Shown piece after piece: positions 26,286 to 34,637 of a stretch of DNA of 64,000 bases (position 1 is its first letter; every line of letters begins with the position of its first letter). Source of the DNA: Cupriavidus pauculus (GTDB lineage Bacteria > Pseudomonadota > Gammaproteobacteria > Burkholderiales > Burkholderiaceae). The stretch covers positions 124,001-188,000 of the forward strand of contig NZ_BPUO01000007.1 in the NCBI RefSeq assembly GCF_022179805.1, written 5' to 3'. The position numbers and the translations under genes were made by a program. The notes beneath the pieces are model-generated. The model ran no database searches and was not told the origin of the DNA. It saw only the letters and a program-made list of their open reading frames with translations.

Positions 26286-27617
26286 TTAGTTCACGGCCTG
26301 CAGGGCCTGCTTCACGGTATCGAACAACTGGTCGATCTCGGCCTCGGAAATGATCAGTGGCGGCGAGAACGCCAGGATATCGCCGGTGTAGCGCACCAGC
26401 ACGCCCAGCTCCAGGCATTTCAGGAACGCTTCGTAGGCACGCGCGCCCGGTGCGCCCGGCCGCGATTCCAGTTCCACGCCCGCCACCATGCCGAGGTTGC
26501 GGATGTCCTTCACATACGGCGCGCTACGCAGCCCGTGCACGGCGGCCTCGAACTTCGGCGACATCTCGGCGGCGCGCTCGAACAGCTTGTCGCGCTTGTA
26601 CAGGTCGAGCGTGGCGATACACGCCGCCATCGCCAGCGGATGGCCCGAGTACGTATAGCCGTGCGGCAGTTCGATACCGCCCTGCGGCGCGGCGTTGATC
26701 ACCGCGTCGTGCACCTCGCGGCGCACCGCCACGGCACCCATCGGCACGGCGGCGTTGTTGATGGCCTTGGCCATCGTGATCAGGTCCGGCGTGACTTTCA
26801 GGCGCTCGGCGGCCGTGGCGGCGCCGAGGCGGCCAAAGGCGGTGATCACTTCATCGAAAATCAGCAGGATGCCGTGCTTGCTGGTGATCTCGCGCAGCTT
26901 TTCCAGATAGCCCACCGGCGGGATCAGCACGCCGGCGGAGCCAGCCATCGGCTCGACGATCACGGCGGCGATATTCGAGGCATCGTGCAGCGCCACCAGC
27001 CGTTCCAGGTCGTCGGCCAGATGGGCGCCCCATTGCGGCTGCCCTTTCGAGAACGCGGCCTCGGCGATGTTCAGCGTGGCCGGCAGGTGGTCGGTGCCCG
27101 GCATCACGTTGGCCGACCACATCTTGCGGTTCGGCCCGATGCCGCCCACGCCCAGCCCGCCAAAGCCCACGCCGTGGTAGCCGCGCTCGCGGCCGATGAT
27201 GCGGGTGCGCTGGCCCTCGCCGCGCGCCCGATGGTAGGCCAGCGCGATCTTGAGTGCCGTGTCCACCGACTCCGAGCCCGAATTCGTGAAAAAGATGCGG
27301 TCCAGCCCCTTCGGCATCAGCGCGGCCACCTTGGTGGCGGCTTCGAATTCCAGCGGGTGGCCCATCTGGAACGGCGGCGCATAGTCCAGCGTGGCGGCCT
27401 GCTGCGCAATCGCGTCGACGATCTCGCGGCGCGAGTGGCCGGCGGCCACGCACCACAGGCCGGCGCAGCCGTCCAGGATCTTGCGGCCGTCGTGGGTCGT
27501 GTAGTGCATGCCACTGGCCGATGCCAGCAGGCGCGGAGCGGCCTTGTACTGGCGATTGGCGGTGAAGGGCATCCACAGGGCTTCGAGGTCGGGAATCACG
27601 GTCTTGGCGGCGTCCAT
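26286..27617 (-). CDS. omega-amino acid:pyruvate transaminase (class III)
   Basis: A 443-residue PLP enzyme of the class III aminotransferase family. YHGVGFGGLGVGG, DHLPATLNIAEAAFSKGQ and LIFDEVITAFGRLG (with the cofactor Asp) are typical, and the PLP Lys lies in ITMAKAINNAAVPMGAV. Genes of this type (beta-alanine:pyruvate transaminase) make malonate semialdehyde, which MmsA then oxidises. The neighbour order and the divergent MocR fit beta-alanine or taurine-like amine catabolism. Exact amino donor is inferred. Confidence 0.9.
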   Translation of the reverse strand: MDAAKTVIPDLEALWMPFTANRQYKAAPRLLASASGMHYTTHDGRKILDGCAGLWCVAAGHSRREIVDAIAQQAATLDYAPPFQMGHPLEFEAATKVAALMPKGLDRIFFTNSGSESVDTALKIALAYHRARGEGQRTRIIGRERGYHGVGFGGLGVGGIGPNRKMWSANVMPGTDHLPATLNIAEAAFSKGQPQWGAHLADDLERLVALHDASNIAAVIVEPMAGSAGVLIPPVGYLEKLREITSKHGILLIFDEVITAFGRLGAATAAERLKVTPDLITMAKAINNAAVPMGAVAVRREVHDAVINAAPQGGIELPHGYTYSGHPLAMAACIATLDLYKRDKLFERAAEMSPKFEAAVHGLRSAPYVKDIRNLGMVAGVELESRPGAPGARAYEAFLKCLELGVLVRYTGDILAFSPPLIISEAEIDQLFDTVKQALQAVN

Positions 27618-27871
27618 ACGTTCTCCTGGTGGCGAAAAGCGGCGCGCGATGTGCGGTCTGGCACGGCTGCGCCCAGCCGTGCCAGACGGATTCCGGCAAC
27701 TCTACCGGCGGGGTCGAGCGTAAAGAATATACGGTCCCGAGATCGGTGCCTTACCGTACAGTTTAGTCACTGGCAACCGTGCAGGTCGGAGTCATTACCA
27801 GAAGCGTGGCCAGGCGCCAAGCCCCCGTCCACGCTGCGGTGCATCAATCCGACTGCCCGGGCGCCAAGCCA

Positions 27872-27882
27872 GTACACTGTAC
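27872..27882. promoter_or_regulatory. candidate MocR operator upstream of the second MocR gene
   Basis: GTACA-C-TGTAC is a perfect 11-bp palindrome, and a further half site GTACAG lies at 27756-27761. They lie in the 291-bp divergent region between the MocR and transaminase starts, the usual location of MocR binding repeats. Confidence 0.5.
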
Positions 27883-27908
27883 AGGTCTCGTATCTGGCAT
27901 CCTGCTTC

Positions 27909-29357
27909 ATGCTGAACCTGAACCTCGTCCGCAGCCGCCGTGGCGGAGAAACCCTGACCGAGCAGATCGTGGCCGGTATCGCCACGCTGGTGGACCAGCG
28001 CGCCCTGCGCGCGGGCGCCCTGCTGCCGTCGGTGCGCCGCTTTGCGCAGCAGCACGACGTCAGCACGTTTACCGTCGCCGAGGCGTATGGACGGCTCACC
28101 GCGCTGGGCTACCTGATGGCGCGGCCCGGATCGGGTTACACCGTGGCCCACCGGCACACGCCCGCCGGCCAGGCGCGCGCGTCGCAATGGGAGGCGCCCG
28201 TCCTCAACGCCGCATGGCTGCTTTCCGATGTCTTTGCCGATCACTCGGTGCCGATCAAGGCCGGCGCCGGCTGGCTGCCCGGTGACTGGCTCAACGAAGA
28301 AGGGCTGCACCAGGCCATGCGCAGCGCGGCGCGCGTTCCGGCCGCACAGGTATCGGGCTATGGCCATCCCTTTGGATTCGGCGCGCTACGCGAACACATC
28401 GCCGCGCACCTGAGCCAGTACGGCATGCCCGTGCAGGCGCAGCAGGTGGTGCTGACGCAGGGTGCCACGCAGGCGCTGGACCTGGTGGTGCGCACGCTGC
28501 TGCGTCCTGGCGACACGGTGCTGGTGGAATCGCCGTGCTACTGCAACCTGCTGCAGATCCTGCGCCTGGCGGGGCTGCGCGCCATTGGCGTACCCCGCAC
28601 GGAAGCGGGCCTGGACACCGACGCGCTGGAGGATGCCATTCGCCAGCACGCGCCGCGCGCGCTGTTCGTCAACACCGTGCTGCAGAACCCCACCGGCGCC
28701 AGCCTGACCAGCATGAACGCATTCCGGGTGCTGCAGTTGGCCGAACAGCACCGGATGCTCGTGGTGGAGGACGATATCTACCGCGAACTCGCGCCGGCCG
28801 GATCGCCGATGCTGGCGGCCATGGACGGCCTGTCGCAGGTGGTCTACGTGAACGGCTTCTCGAAGACGATCACGCCGTCGCTGCGCGTGGGCTACCTTGC
28901 CGCCAGCCCGGACCTGGCCAAGGCGTTCGCGCAGACCAAGATGGCGGTGGGGCTGACGTCGTCAGAAGTCACGGAGCGGCTTGTGTACTCGGTGCTGACC
29001 AGCGGGCACTACGGGCGGCACGTGGCCGGGTTGGCCGAACGTCTACGCGCGCAGCAGGATCGCGTGGCGGAAAAGATGGAAGCCCATGGGCTGGAGATCA
29101 TGCTGCGCCCGGAAGGCGGCATGTTTGCCTGGGCGCGGCTGGCGAAGGATGGCGGCGACGCGCCGCTGACTGGCAATCAACTGGCCACGCTGGCGCTGGA
29201 GCATGGCATCTGGCTGGCGCCGGGGTCGTATTTCGAACCCGACGAAACCGATTCGCCATGGATCCGCTTCAACGTGGCCACCGGCGACGCGCCCCAGTTG
29301 TGGGCGTTCTTCGACGCCGTGCGCAGCGGCCGGGCCCGAAGCGCCCGCGCCGCCTGA
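27909..29357 (+). CDS. MocR-type regulator, second copy
   Basis: A 482-residue GntR/aminotransferase-fused regulator. The winged helix covers residues 1-75 (TLTEQIVAGIATLVDQRALR, LLPSVRRFAQQHDVSTFTVAEAYGRL). The aminotransferase-like part has VLQNPTGAS, VVEDDIYRELA and the PLP Lys in NGFSKTITPSLRVGY. ATG 27909 gives MLNLNLVRSRRGGE, and the frame is open far upstream without homology. It is divergent from the transaminase-mmsA pair, so it probably controls amine or beta-alanine catabolism. The protein is about 50% similar by eye to the MocR at 20639, suggesting an old duplication. Confidence 0.9.
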   Translation: MLNLNLVRSRRGGETLTEQIVAGIATLVDQRALRAGALLPSVRRFAQQHDVSTFTVAEAYGRLTALGYLMARPGSGYTVAHRHTPAGQARASQWEAPVLNAAWLLSDVFADHSVPIKAGAGWLPGDWLNEEGLHQAMRSAARVPAAQVSGYGHPFGFGALREHIAAHLSQYGMPVQAQQVVLTQGATQALDLVVRTLLRPGDTVLVESPCYCNLLQILRLAGLRAIGVPRTEAGLDTDALEDAIRQHAPRALFVNTVLQNPTGASLTSMNAFRVLQLAEQHRMLVVEDDIYRELAPAGSPMLAAMDGLSQVVYVNGFSKTITPSLRVGYLAASPDLAKAFAQTKMAVGLTSSEVTERLVYSVLTSGHYGRHVAGLAERLRAQQDRVAEKMEAHGLEIMLRPEGGMFAWARLAKDGGDAPLTGNQLATLALEHGIWLAPGSYFEPDETDSPWIRFNVATGDAPQLWAFFDAVRSGRARSARAA

Positions 29358-29364
29358 TGCCCGC

Positions 29365-29952
29365 TTAGAAGCGATAGCGTACGTAGCCGGTGTAGAAGTT
29401 GCTGCCCGGGTTCGGTTCCTTGATGCCGGCATTGGAGATGTGCTGGAACCGGAAGCCCACTTCGGTGTTGGCGTTCTTGCCGAAGCCCACGCCCACGCCG
29501 AGCATGTCCGAGAACTGGAACGCGCTGCCCATGCGGTGCTGGTCGGACGTGCCGGCGTGGGACAGCACGCGCAGCCCCACGGAAGCCTCGGCGAACGGCA
29601 CGAAATAGCCGCCGCGCTTTTCCACGCGCAGGATCGGCGAGATGCCGAATTCGAACAGGTTCTGCTGGTTGGTGCCGCCACGGGCATCCCAGCCCGCCAC
29701 GTTGAATTCTGCCTGCAGGCGGAACAGCCAGCCTTGCGGATTGCCGAACTGGATCGGCGTGTTGAAGTTCACGCCAACTTCGTACTTGTTCACGTCGTGG
29801 CTGGTATCGCGGCCATAGGCCACGTGCACGGCCGGATGGCTCCAGCCCACCAACTCTTCGGCACTGGCGGCCGAACTGGCGCCGGCCACCAGCGCGGCGG
29901 CAGCAAGGGTACGCACGACAAACAGGGTTCGGGAGGACTTGGCGAGGTGCAT
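29365..29952 (-). CDS. acyloxyacyl hydrolase / lipid A 3-O-deacylase (PagL-like)
   Basis: A 195-residue outer-membrane beta-barrel enzyme. It has a signal peptide ending ASSAASA near residue 30 and a C-terminal aromatic beta-strand VRYRF. The conserved FQHISNAGIKEPNPG segment near 169-183 gives the PagL catalytic His171 and Ser173. In Pseudomonas PagL the third residue is a Glu 14 positions after the His; here Asn185 seems to be there, while a Glu is at +8 (from memory, so uncertain). It removes an acyl chain from lipid A. ATG 29952 is preferred because it starts the signal and has AAGAAAG upstream; 29979 is an alternative. Confidence 0.82.
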   Translation of the reverse strand: MHLAKSSRTLFVVRTLAAAALVAGASSAASAEELVGWSHPAVHVAYGRDTSHDVNKYEVGVNFNTPIQFGNPQGWLFRLQAEFNVAGWDARGGTNQQNLFEFGISPILRVEKRGGYFVPFAEASVGLRVLSHAGTSDQHRMGSAFQFSDMLGVGVGFGKNANTEVGFRFQHISNAGIKEPNPGSNFYTGYVRYRF

Positions 29953-30062
29953 GCGGCTTTCTTGTTGTTGTGTCTTCATGAAAGAAGGCATCGGGAGATG
30001 GCTCGGCAACTAGACGGCGATCGACTGCCGGCCCGCCGAAGCACCTTCGCGCTACGGACAGG

Positions 30063-30152
30063 TCAGGCCCAGAGCCGCTCCACGACCCAGCCCGTGGCAA
30101 CACAGATCCCGAGCCAGATAGCGAGGCAGCTTGCAATAAATCGGTACGTCAT
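30063..30152 (-). CDS. possible small membrane protein, 29 residues
   Basis: ATG at 30152 opens MTYRFIASCLAIWLGIC and ends ...WVVERLWA. Residues 5-22 form one hydrophobic helix flanked by Arg and Glu, as in small single-span proteins. It begins about 50 nt downstream of a TATAAT box and a palindrome, consistent with a transcribed unit. I see no strong ribosome site, and the ORF may be chance. It is too small to find by length filters. Confidence 0.3.
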   Translation of the reverse strand: MTYRFIASCLAIWLGICVATGWVVERLWA

Positions 30153-30201
30153 TGTGGAAATTAACTACGGAGGGGGATTTCTGATGGAATTTTTGCGTCG
30201 C

Positions 30202-30228
30202 ATTATACATACATTCATGGATGAATGT
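30202..30228 (-). promoter_or_regulatory. minus-strand -10 box with palindromic operator
   Basis: TATAAT on the minus strand (30202-30207) lies just downstream of ACATTCAT-GG-ATGAATGT (30211-30228), a perfect 8-bp inverted repeat. A repressor bound there would cover the -10 to -35 spacer. The likely target is the small ORF and pagL downstream. No -35 consensus is clear. Confidence 0.5.
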
Positions 30229-30500
30229 AATCGAACGTGACGGACTGGCGCCTTTGGCGGCAATCTCATTTATCAGAATTCCTCCAGATGGCGATGATGC
30301 CAGCACACGGACAACCCTGCAGACAGAGGGTTAAACGGACGCTTCAAAGAAACTGAAGACGCCGGGGCGGGAGATGTGATGCGTGCCGGCCGGGCCGGAG
30401 GCGCCCCGCCAGGCACACCGGCGCCAAGGCACCGGATGCGTACGCCGCCACGGTACGGTGCCGGCGGCAGAATTTACTGCTGGATCAGATACTTGGCGCC

Positions 30501-31379
30501 TCAGCCGCGCAGGAACGGCAGCACCACTTCCAGCAACTGCTCGGGAATTTCCTCGGCGATGTAGTGGCCGCTGGGCAGCGCGTGGCCATTTACGCGGCGC
30601 GCAACCTTACGCCATTCCTCCAGCGGCTGGAAACACTTTCCGACCACACCGTTGGCTCCCCACAACGCCAGCATCTCGCATTCGACCATCCGGCCGGCCT
30701 CGATATCGGCCCGATCGTGGTCGAGGTCGATGCCCGCGCTGGCGCGGTAGTCCTCGCACAACCCGTGCGCGGCGCCGGGCAGCTTGAGGCAGCGCAGGTA
30801 CTCGGCCAGCGCCTCGTCCGTGAACGGCGACAGCCCGGCGCTGCGGCTGCCCATGGTCTGCCGCAGGTAAAGCTCCGGATCGGCCTCGATCAGCGTTTCG
30901 GGGAACGGCGCCGGACGGATCAGGAAGAACCAGTGGTAGTAGGCACGCGCAAACGCTTCGTTGGTCTGGGCGTACATGGCCAGCGTGGGCGCGATATCCA
31001 GCGTGACCAGCTTTTCCACGGCTTGCGGGTGATCCAGGGTCAGCCGGTGCGCCACGCGCCCGCCACGGTCGTGCGCCAGCACGCGAAACCGCTCGAAGCC
31101 GAGCTGGCGCATGACGGCCATCTGGTCTGCCGCCATGACCCGCTTGCTGTAGTTGGCGTGGTCCGGCAGGCCGGCGGGCTTGCCGCTGTCGCCGTAGCCG
31201 CGCAGGTCGGTGGCCACCACCGTGAAGTGGCGCGCCAGCTCGCCGGCCACCTTGTGCCAGATCACGTGCGTTTGCGGATGGCCGTGCAAGAGCAGCAGCG
31301 GCGGTCCGTCTCCGCCCACCACGGCGTGGATCGGTACGCCGTCATGATCGATACGGTGCGTCTTGAAACCTTCGAACAT
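30501..31379 (-). CDS. fluoroacetate-dehalogenase-like alpha/beta hydrolase
   Basis: A 292-residue cytoplasmic alpha/beta hydrolase. The nucleophile is Asp104 in AHDRGGR, not Ser, which marks haloacid dehalogenases and epoxide hydrolases. The fluoride and carboxylate pocket residues of fluoroacetate dehalogenase are all visible in nearly the same numbering: Arg105, Arg108, Asp128 (LDIAPT), His149-Trp150 (YYHWFF), Tyr211, and catalytic His272 (SGHYIAE). It should hydrolyse a 2-haloacid, perhaps fluoroacetate, to a hydroxyacid. ATG 31379 has AAGGAG upstream. It follows leuD by 10 bp, so it is likely in the leuCD operon, which is unusual. Confidence 0.82.
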   Translation of the reverse strand: MFEGFKTHRIDHDGVPIHAVVGGDGPPLLLLHGHPQTHVIWHKVAGELARHFTVVATDLRGYGDSGKPAGLPDHANYSKRVMAADQMAVMRQLGFERFRVLAHDRGGRVAHRLTLDHPQAVEKLVTLDIAPTLAMYAQTNEAFARAYYHWFFLIRPAPFPETLIEADPELYLRQTMGSRSAGLSPFTDEALAEYLRCLKLPGAAHGLCEDYRASAGIDLDHDRADIEAGRMVECEMLALWGANGVVGKCFQPLEEWRKVARRVNGHALPSGHYIAEEIPEQLLEVVLPFLRG

Positions 31380-31389
31380 CGTTGTCTCC

Positions 31390-32034
31390 TTAACCTGCCA
31401 GCCGTGCCATGGTAGTCGCGGCCACGTCGCGCAGCCAGGGGTTGGCCGCATGATGGCGGCCGGCGAATGCCGCGATGGCGTCGGCGTGGGTCAGCGACAT
31501 GCCGATGATGTCCAGGCCGCGCCGGAACATGTCCAGGTGCCGCGCAGACATCGAGAACGGCGCGCTGAAGCTGCCGGCGGCGACCGTCATGGTGTCGAGG
31601 TCGATCCGGATCGACGCCGGCGCCACGGGGTCGCTGACCGCGCGCATCAGCACATCCACGTCGGCCTGCGGCAGCATCGCCAGCAGCAGGCGGTTGTTCA
31701 TCGCGTTCGAATAAAAGATCTCGCCAAAGCTGGGCGCGATGACCGCGCGGATGCCGTATTGCTGCAGACCCCACACCGCGTGTTCACGGCTGGACCCGCA
31801 GCCGAAGTTCGGCCCGGCCACCAGCACCCGGGTATCGCGCCACGCGGGCTGGTTCAGCACGAAATCGGTCCGCACCGCGCCGTGTTCGTCGAACCGCATG
31901 TCATAGAGCAGGCCCCGGTCCAGCCCGGCCTTGTCGATGCCGCGCAGAAACTGCTTGGGCATGATCTGGTCGGTGTCGAGGTTGGGCAGAGGCAGCGGCG
32001 CACCGACGCCTTCGATCAAGGTGAATTCGGACAT
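31390..32034 (-). CDS. leuD: 3-isopropylmalate dehydratase small subunit
   Basis: A 214-residue swivelling subunit. Seen features: LPLPNLDTDQIMPKQFLRG near 15-33, GPNFGCGSSREHAVWGLQQYGIRAVIAPSFGEIF in pieces near 93-125, and a closing IIGMSLTHADAIAAF. With LeuC it isomerises 2- to 3-isopropylmalate in leucine synthesis. It follows leuC by 12 bp. No leuB is nearby, and the next gene is a dehalogenase-like hydrolase, so a paralogous substrate such as another C5 or C6 malate derivative is possible (inference). Confidence 0.92.
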   Translation of the reverse strand: MSEFTLIEGVGAPLPLPNLDTDQIMPKQFLRGIDKAGLDRGLLYDMRFDEHGAVRTDFVLNQPAWRDTRVLVAGPNFGCGSSREHAVWGLQQYGIRAVIAPSFGEIFYSNAMNNRLLLAMLPQADVDVLMRAVSDPVAPASIRIDLDTMTVAAGSFSAPFSMSARHLDMFRRGLDIIGMSLTHADAIAAFAGRHHAANPWLRDVAATTMARLAG

Positions 32035-32046
32035 GTCGGTCTCCGG

Positions 32047-33462
32047 TCAGCGGGATTGGCCAAGCTGGCGCACATCGGTGATGCAGCCCGTGATGGCTGC
32101 GGCGGCGGCCATGGCCGGGCTCATCAGGTGCGTGCGGCCCGCGCGGCCCTGGCGGCCTTCGAAATTGCGGTTGGTTGTGGACGCGCAGCGCTCGCCGGGC
32201 TCCAGCACGTCGTCGTTCATCGCCAGGCACATCGAGCAGCCGGGCTTGCGCCATTCGAATCCGGCTTCCAGCAACAGCGCGGCGATGCCCTCGGCCTCGG
32301 CCTGTTCGCGCACCGCTCCCGAGCCCGGCACCACCATGGCCCGCACGCCGTCGGCCACCTTGTGCCCGCGCACCACGTCGGCCACGGCGCGCAGGTCCTC
32401 GATCCGGCCGTTGGTACACGATCCGATGAACACGCGTTGGACCGGCAGCCCCTGCAGGCGGCTGCCCGGCGCCAGGCCGATGTAGTCGAGCGCGCGCTCG
32501 GCGGAAGCGCGGGTGATGGCATCGGCCGCATCCAGGGGGTTCGGCACGGCGGCGCTGACCGGGATCGCCTGGTCGGGGCTGGTGCCCCAGGTAACGTAGG
32601 GCTCGACCGCCGAGGCGTCGAAGTCCAGTTCGGCATCGAAAGCCGCGTCGGCGTCGGACACCAGTTGCGCCCAGGCGGCCCGCGCGCGGGTTGCCATCGC
32701 CGCATCGATATCGGCCGCGCGTTCGAGCACATAGTCCACCGACGTGGCATCGGGCGCGATCAGCGCGCCGCGTGCCCCGGCCTCGACGGTCATGTTGCAC
32801 AGGGTCATGCGCGCTTCCATCGACAGTGCGCGGATGGCGCTGCCCGTGAACTCCACCACGTACCCGCGCGCGCCCTGGGCGCTGATGCGCGAGATGATGT
32901 GCAGGATCAGATCCTTCGACGTGGTGCCCGACGGCAGCACGCCATCCACGCGAATGCGCATGTCCCGCGCCAGCCGGTAGACCAGCGTCTGCGTAGCCAG
33001 CACGTGCTCCACCTCGGACGTACCGATGCCAAACCCCAGCGCGCCGAATGCGCCGTAGGTGGTCGTGTGGCTATCGCCGCACAGGACAACCATGCCGGGC
33101 CGGATCATGCCGTGCTCGGGGGTAATCACGTGCTCGATGCCCTGCAGCGGGTCGTTGGTATCGAACAGCGGAATGCCGTGGATGTCGCAATTGCGCTTCA
33201 GGTTGCGGGCCTGCAGCGCGGACGCCGGGTCCTGGATCACGCGCGGCGATTCGGCATGGGTGGGAATGATGTGGTCCACCACCGCAAGTTGCTGCCCCGG
33301 CGTGGGCACCTTGCGCCCGTGCTCGGCCAGCCCGGCAAAGGCCTGCGGGCTGGTGTACTCGTTCATGATGTGCAGATCGGCATAGAGCAGCACGTTGTCC
33401 GCATCGAGCGTGACCACGGTGTGCGACTCCACGAGCTTGCGGTACAGCGTGCGTCCGGCCAT
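32047..33462 (-). CDS. leuC: 3-isopropylmalate dehydratase large subunit
   Basis: A 471-residue aconitase-family protein. The three [4Fe-4S] Cys ligands are present: one in FIGSCTNGR near 349 and two in KPGCSMCLAMN near 409-412. GDSHTTTYGAFGALGFGIG near 130-150 and TSKDLILHIISRI are also family marks. It combines with LeuD. Its divergent neighbour is a LysR regulator, not leuB, so this may be a second leuCD set besides the biosynthetic one (inference, because the rest of the genome is not visible). Confidence 0.93.
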   Translation of the reverse strand: MAGRTLYRKLVESHTVVTLDADNVLLYADLHIMNEYTSPQAFAGLAEHGRKVPTPGQQLAVVDHIIPTHAESPRVIQDPASALQARNLKRNCDIHGIPLFDTNDPLQGIEHVITPEHGMIRPGMVVLCGDSHTTTYGAFGALGFGIGTSEVEHVLATQTLVYRLARDMRIRVDGVLPSGTTSKDLILHIISRISAQGARGYVVEFTGSAIRALSMEARMTLCNMTVEAGARGALIAPDATSVDYVLERAADIDAAMATRARAAWAQLVSDADAAFDAELDFDASAVEPYVTWGTSPDQAIPVSAAVPNPLDAADAITRASAERALDYIGLAPGSRLQGLPVQRVFIGSCTNGRIEDLRAVADVVRGHKVADGVRAMVVPGSGAVREQAEAEGIAALLLEAGFEWRKPGCSMCLAMNDDVLEPGERCASTTNRNFEGRQGRAGRTHLMSPAMAAAAAITGCITDVRQLGQSR

Positions 33463-33595
33463 GTTGCTGCCTGTGGGGGTGTTGGAATGAAGGCAGTCTA
33501 ATCGCGGAATCCATGGCTATAATTTCGCGAATTGCATTTCATTCGTGCCAGCGATTCATGAATAGCTGGAACCCGCTTTTGGCACGATCCCCACC

Positions 33596-34513
33596 ATGGA
33601 CGCCTTCTCCGATCTCGCCTTCTTCATCCTGCTGATCAAGCGCGGTAGCCTGGCCGGCGCCGCGCAACAGCTTGGCCTGACGCCATCGGCGGCCAGCAAG
33701 CGGCTGGCCGCGCTAGAAGCCCGTCTGGGCGTGCGTCTGCTGAATCGCACCACGCGGCGGCTCTCCGTCACGCCCGAAGGCGAGGCCTATCTGGCGCAGG
33801 GCGGACGCATCCTGGCCGAACTGGAGGAACTGGAACAGGGACTGGGCGGCAGCCGCGTGGCGCCGCGCGGGCTGCTGCGCGTCAATGCGACGCTCGGATT
33901 CGGGCGCCGCCACATCGCCCCGGCCGTGGGCGACTTCCTGCAGGCGTATCCCGATGTGGAAGTCCAATTGCAACTGACCGACCGCGCACTGAACCTGGCC
34001 GAGGAAGGGTTCGACATCGGCATTCTGGTAGGCGACCTGCCCGATGCGCGGCTCAACGCGCGCAAACTCGCGCCGAACAGCCGGCTGCTGTGCGCGGCAC
34101 CGGGCTACCTGGCGCGCCATGGCGAACCGGCATCGCCGCGCGCATTGCAACAGCATCGATGCATTGTGATCCGCGAAAGCGAAACCGCCTATGGCACGTG
34201 GCATCTGAATGCGGCCGGGCGGCAGGAAACCGTCAAGGTGCGCGGCACCGCCGCCACCAACGATGGCGAGGTGGCCGTCAACTGGGCCTTGCAGGGCCAC
34301 GGCATCGTGCTGCGGTCAGAGTGGGAAGTGGCGCCGCTGCTGCGGTCGGGCAGGCTCCGGCAGGTGCTGCCCGAATGGTCGGCCCCACCGGCGGACATCT
34401 ATGCCGTCTATCTGTCGCGCGACAAGCTCTCGGCACGGGTTCGCGCATTCGTCGACTTCATGGCCGAACGGTTCGGCAGCTACGACACCTCGGCCGACTA
34501 TCACGGCTGGTAG
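33596..34513 (+). CDS. LysR family transcriptional regulator
   Basis: A 305-residue regulator. The N-terminal winged helix has FFILLIKRGSLAGAAQQLGLTPSAASKRLAALEARLG (pieces at 9-45), and the C-terminal effector domain has VQLQLTDRALNLAEEGFDIGILVG and a closing VRAFVDFMAERFG. It is divergent from leuC-leuD and the dehalogenase gene, and so probably controls them. The 133-bp gap contains GGCTATAAT near 33509 and ATTCATGAAT near 33555, both possible control sites. Inducer unknown. Confidence 0.92.
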   Translation: MDAFSDLAFFILLIKRGSLAGAAQQLGLTPSAASKRLAALEARLGVRLLNRTTRRLSVTPEGEAYLAQGGRILAELEELEQGLGGSRVAPRGLLRVNATLGFGRRHIAPAVGDFLQAYPDVEVQLQLTDRALNLAEEGFDIGILVGDLPDARLNARKLAPNSRLLCAAPGYLARHGEPASPRALQQHRCIVIRESETAYGTWHLNAAGRQETVKVRGTAATNDGEVAVNWALQGHGIVLRSEWEVAPLLRSGRLRQVLPEWSAPPADIYAVYLSRDKLSARVRAFVDFMAERFGSYDTSADYHGW

Positions 34514-34637
34514 TTCAACTCTGGCAAGTTGATGCCAGGCAGCAACCGCCCTGATCGTGTCAGGGTCGTCCGACGTCCGATAGTTCGCGGCTGCTACCCT
34601 TGAGCCTGCCTTCTTCCTCGTCATACGGATATCCCCC

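Larger units (their letters stand above)
29953..30500. other. 548-bp intergenic stretch
   Basis: No long gene is supported. It holds a TATAAT box with a palindrome (30202-30228) and a possible 29-codon membrane ORF (30063-30152), both on the minus strand. I see nothing in 30241-30500. Confidence 0.5.

Noticed and set aside
26247..27908. Upstream extension of the second MocR gene
   Set aside because: The open frame continues antisense to the transaminase; homology begins only at 27909.
30184..30240. 18-codon plus-strand ORF with a strong GGAGGGGG ribosome site
   Set aside because: Too short, and its reading overlaps the palindrome and the minus-strand -10 box; the purine run may be chance.
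30052..30306. 84-codon minus-strand ORF
   Set aside because: It runs through the promoter-palindrome region and has no domain; the shorter 29-codon ORF in another frame is a better candidate.
34549..34565. CCCTGA/TCAGGG hairpin before dmeF
   Set aside because: Short stem without a T run and no clear position relative to a promoter; not enough to call a terminator or operator.
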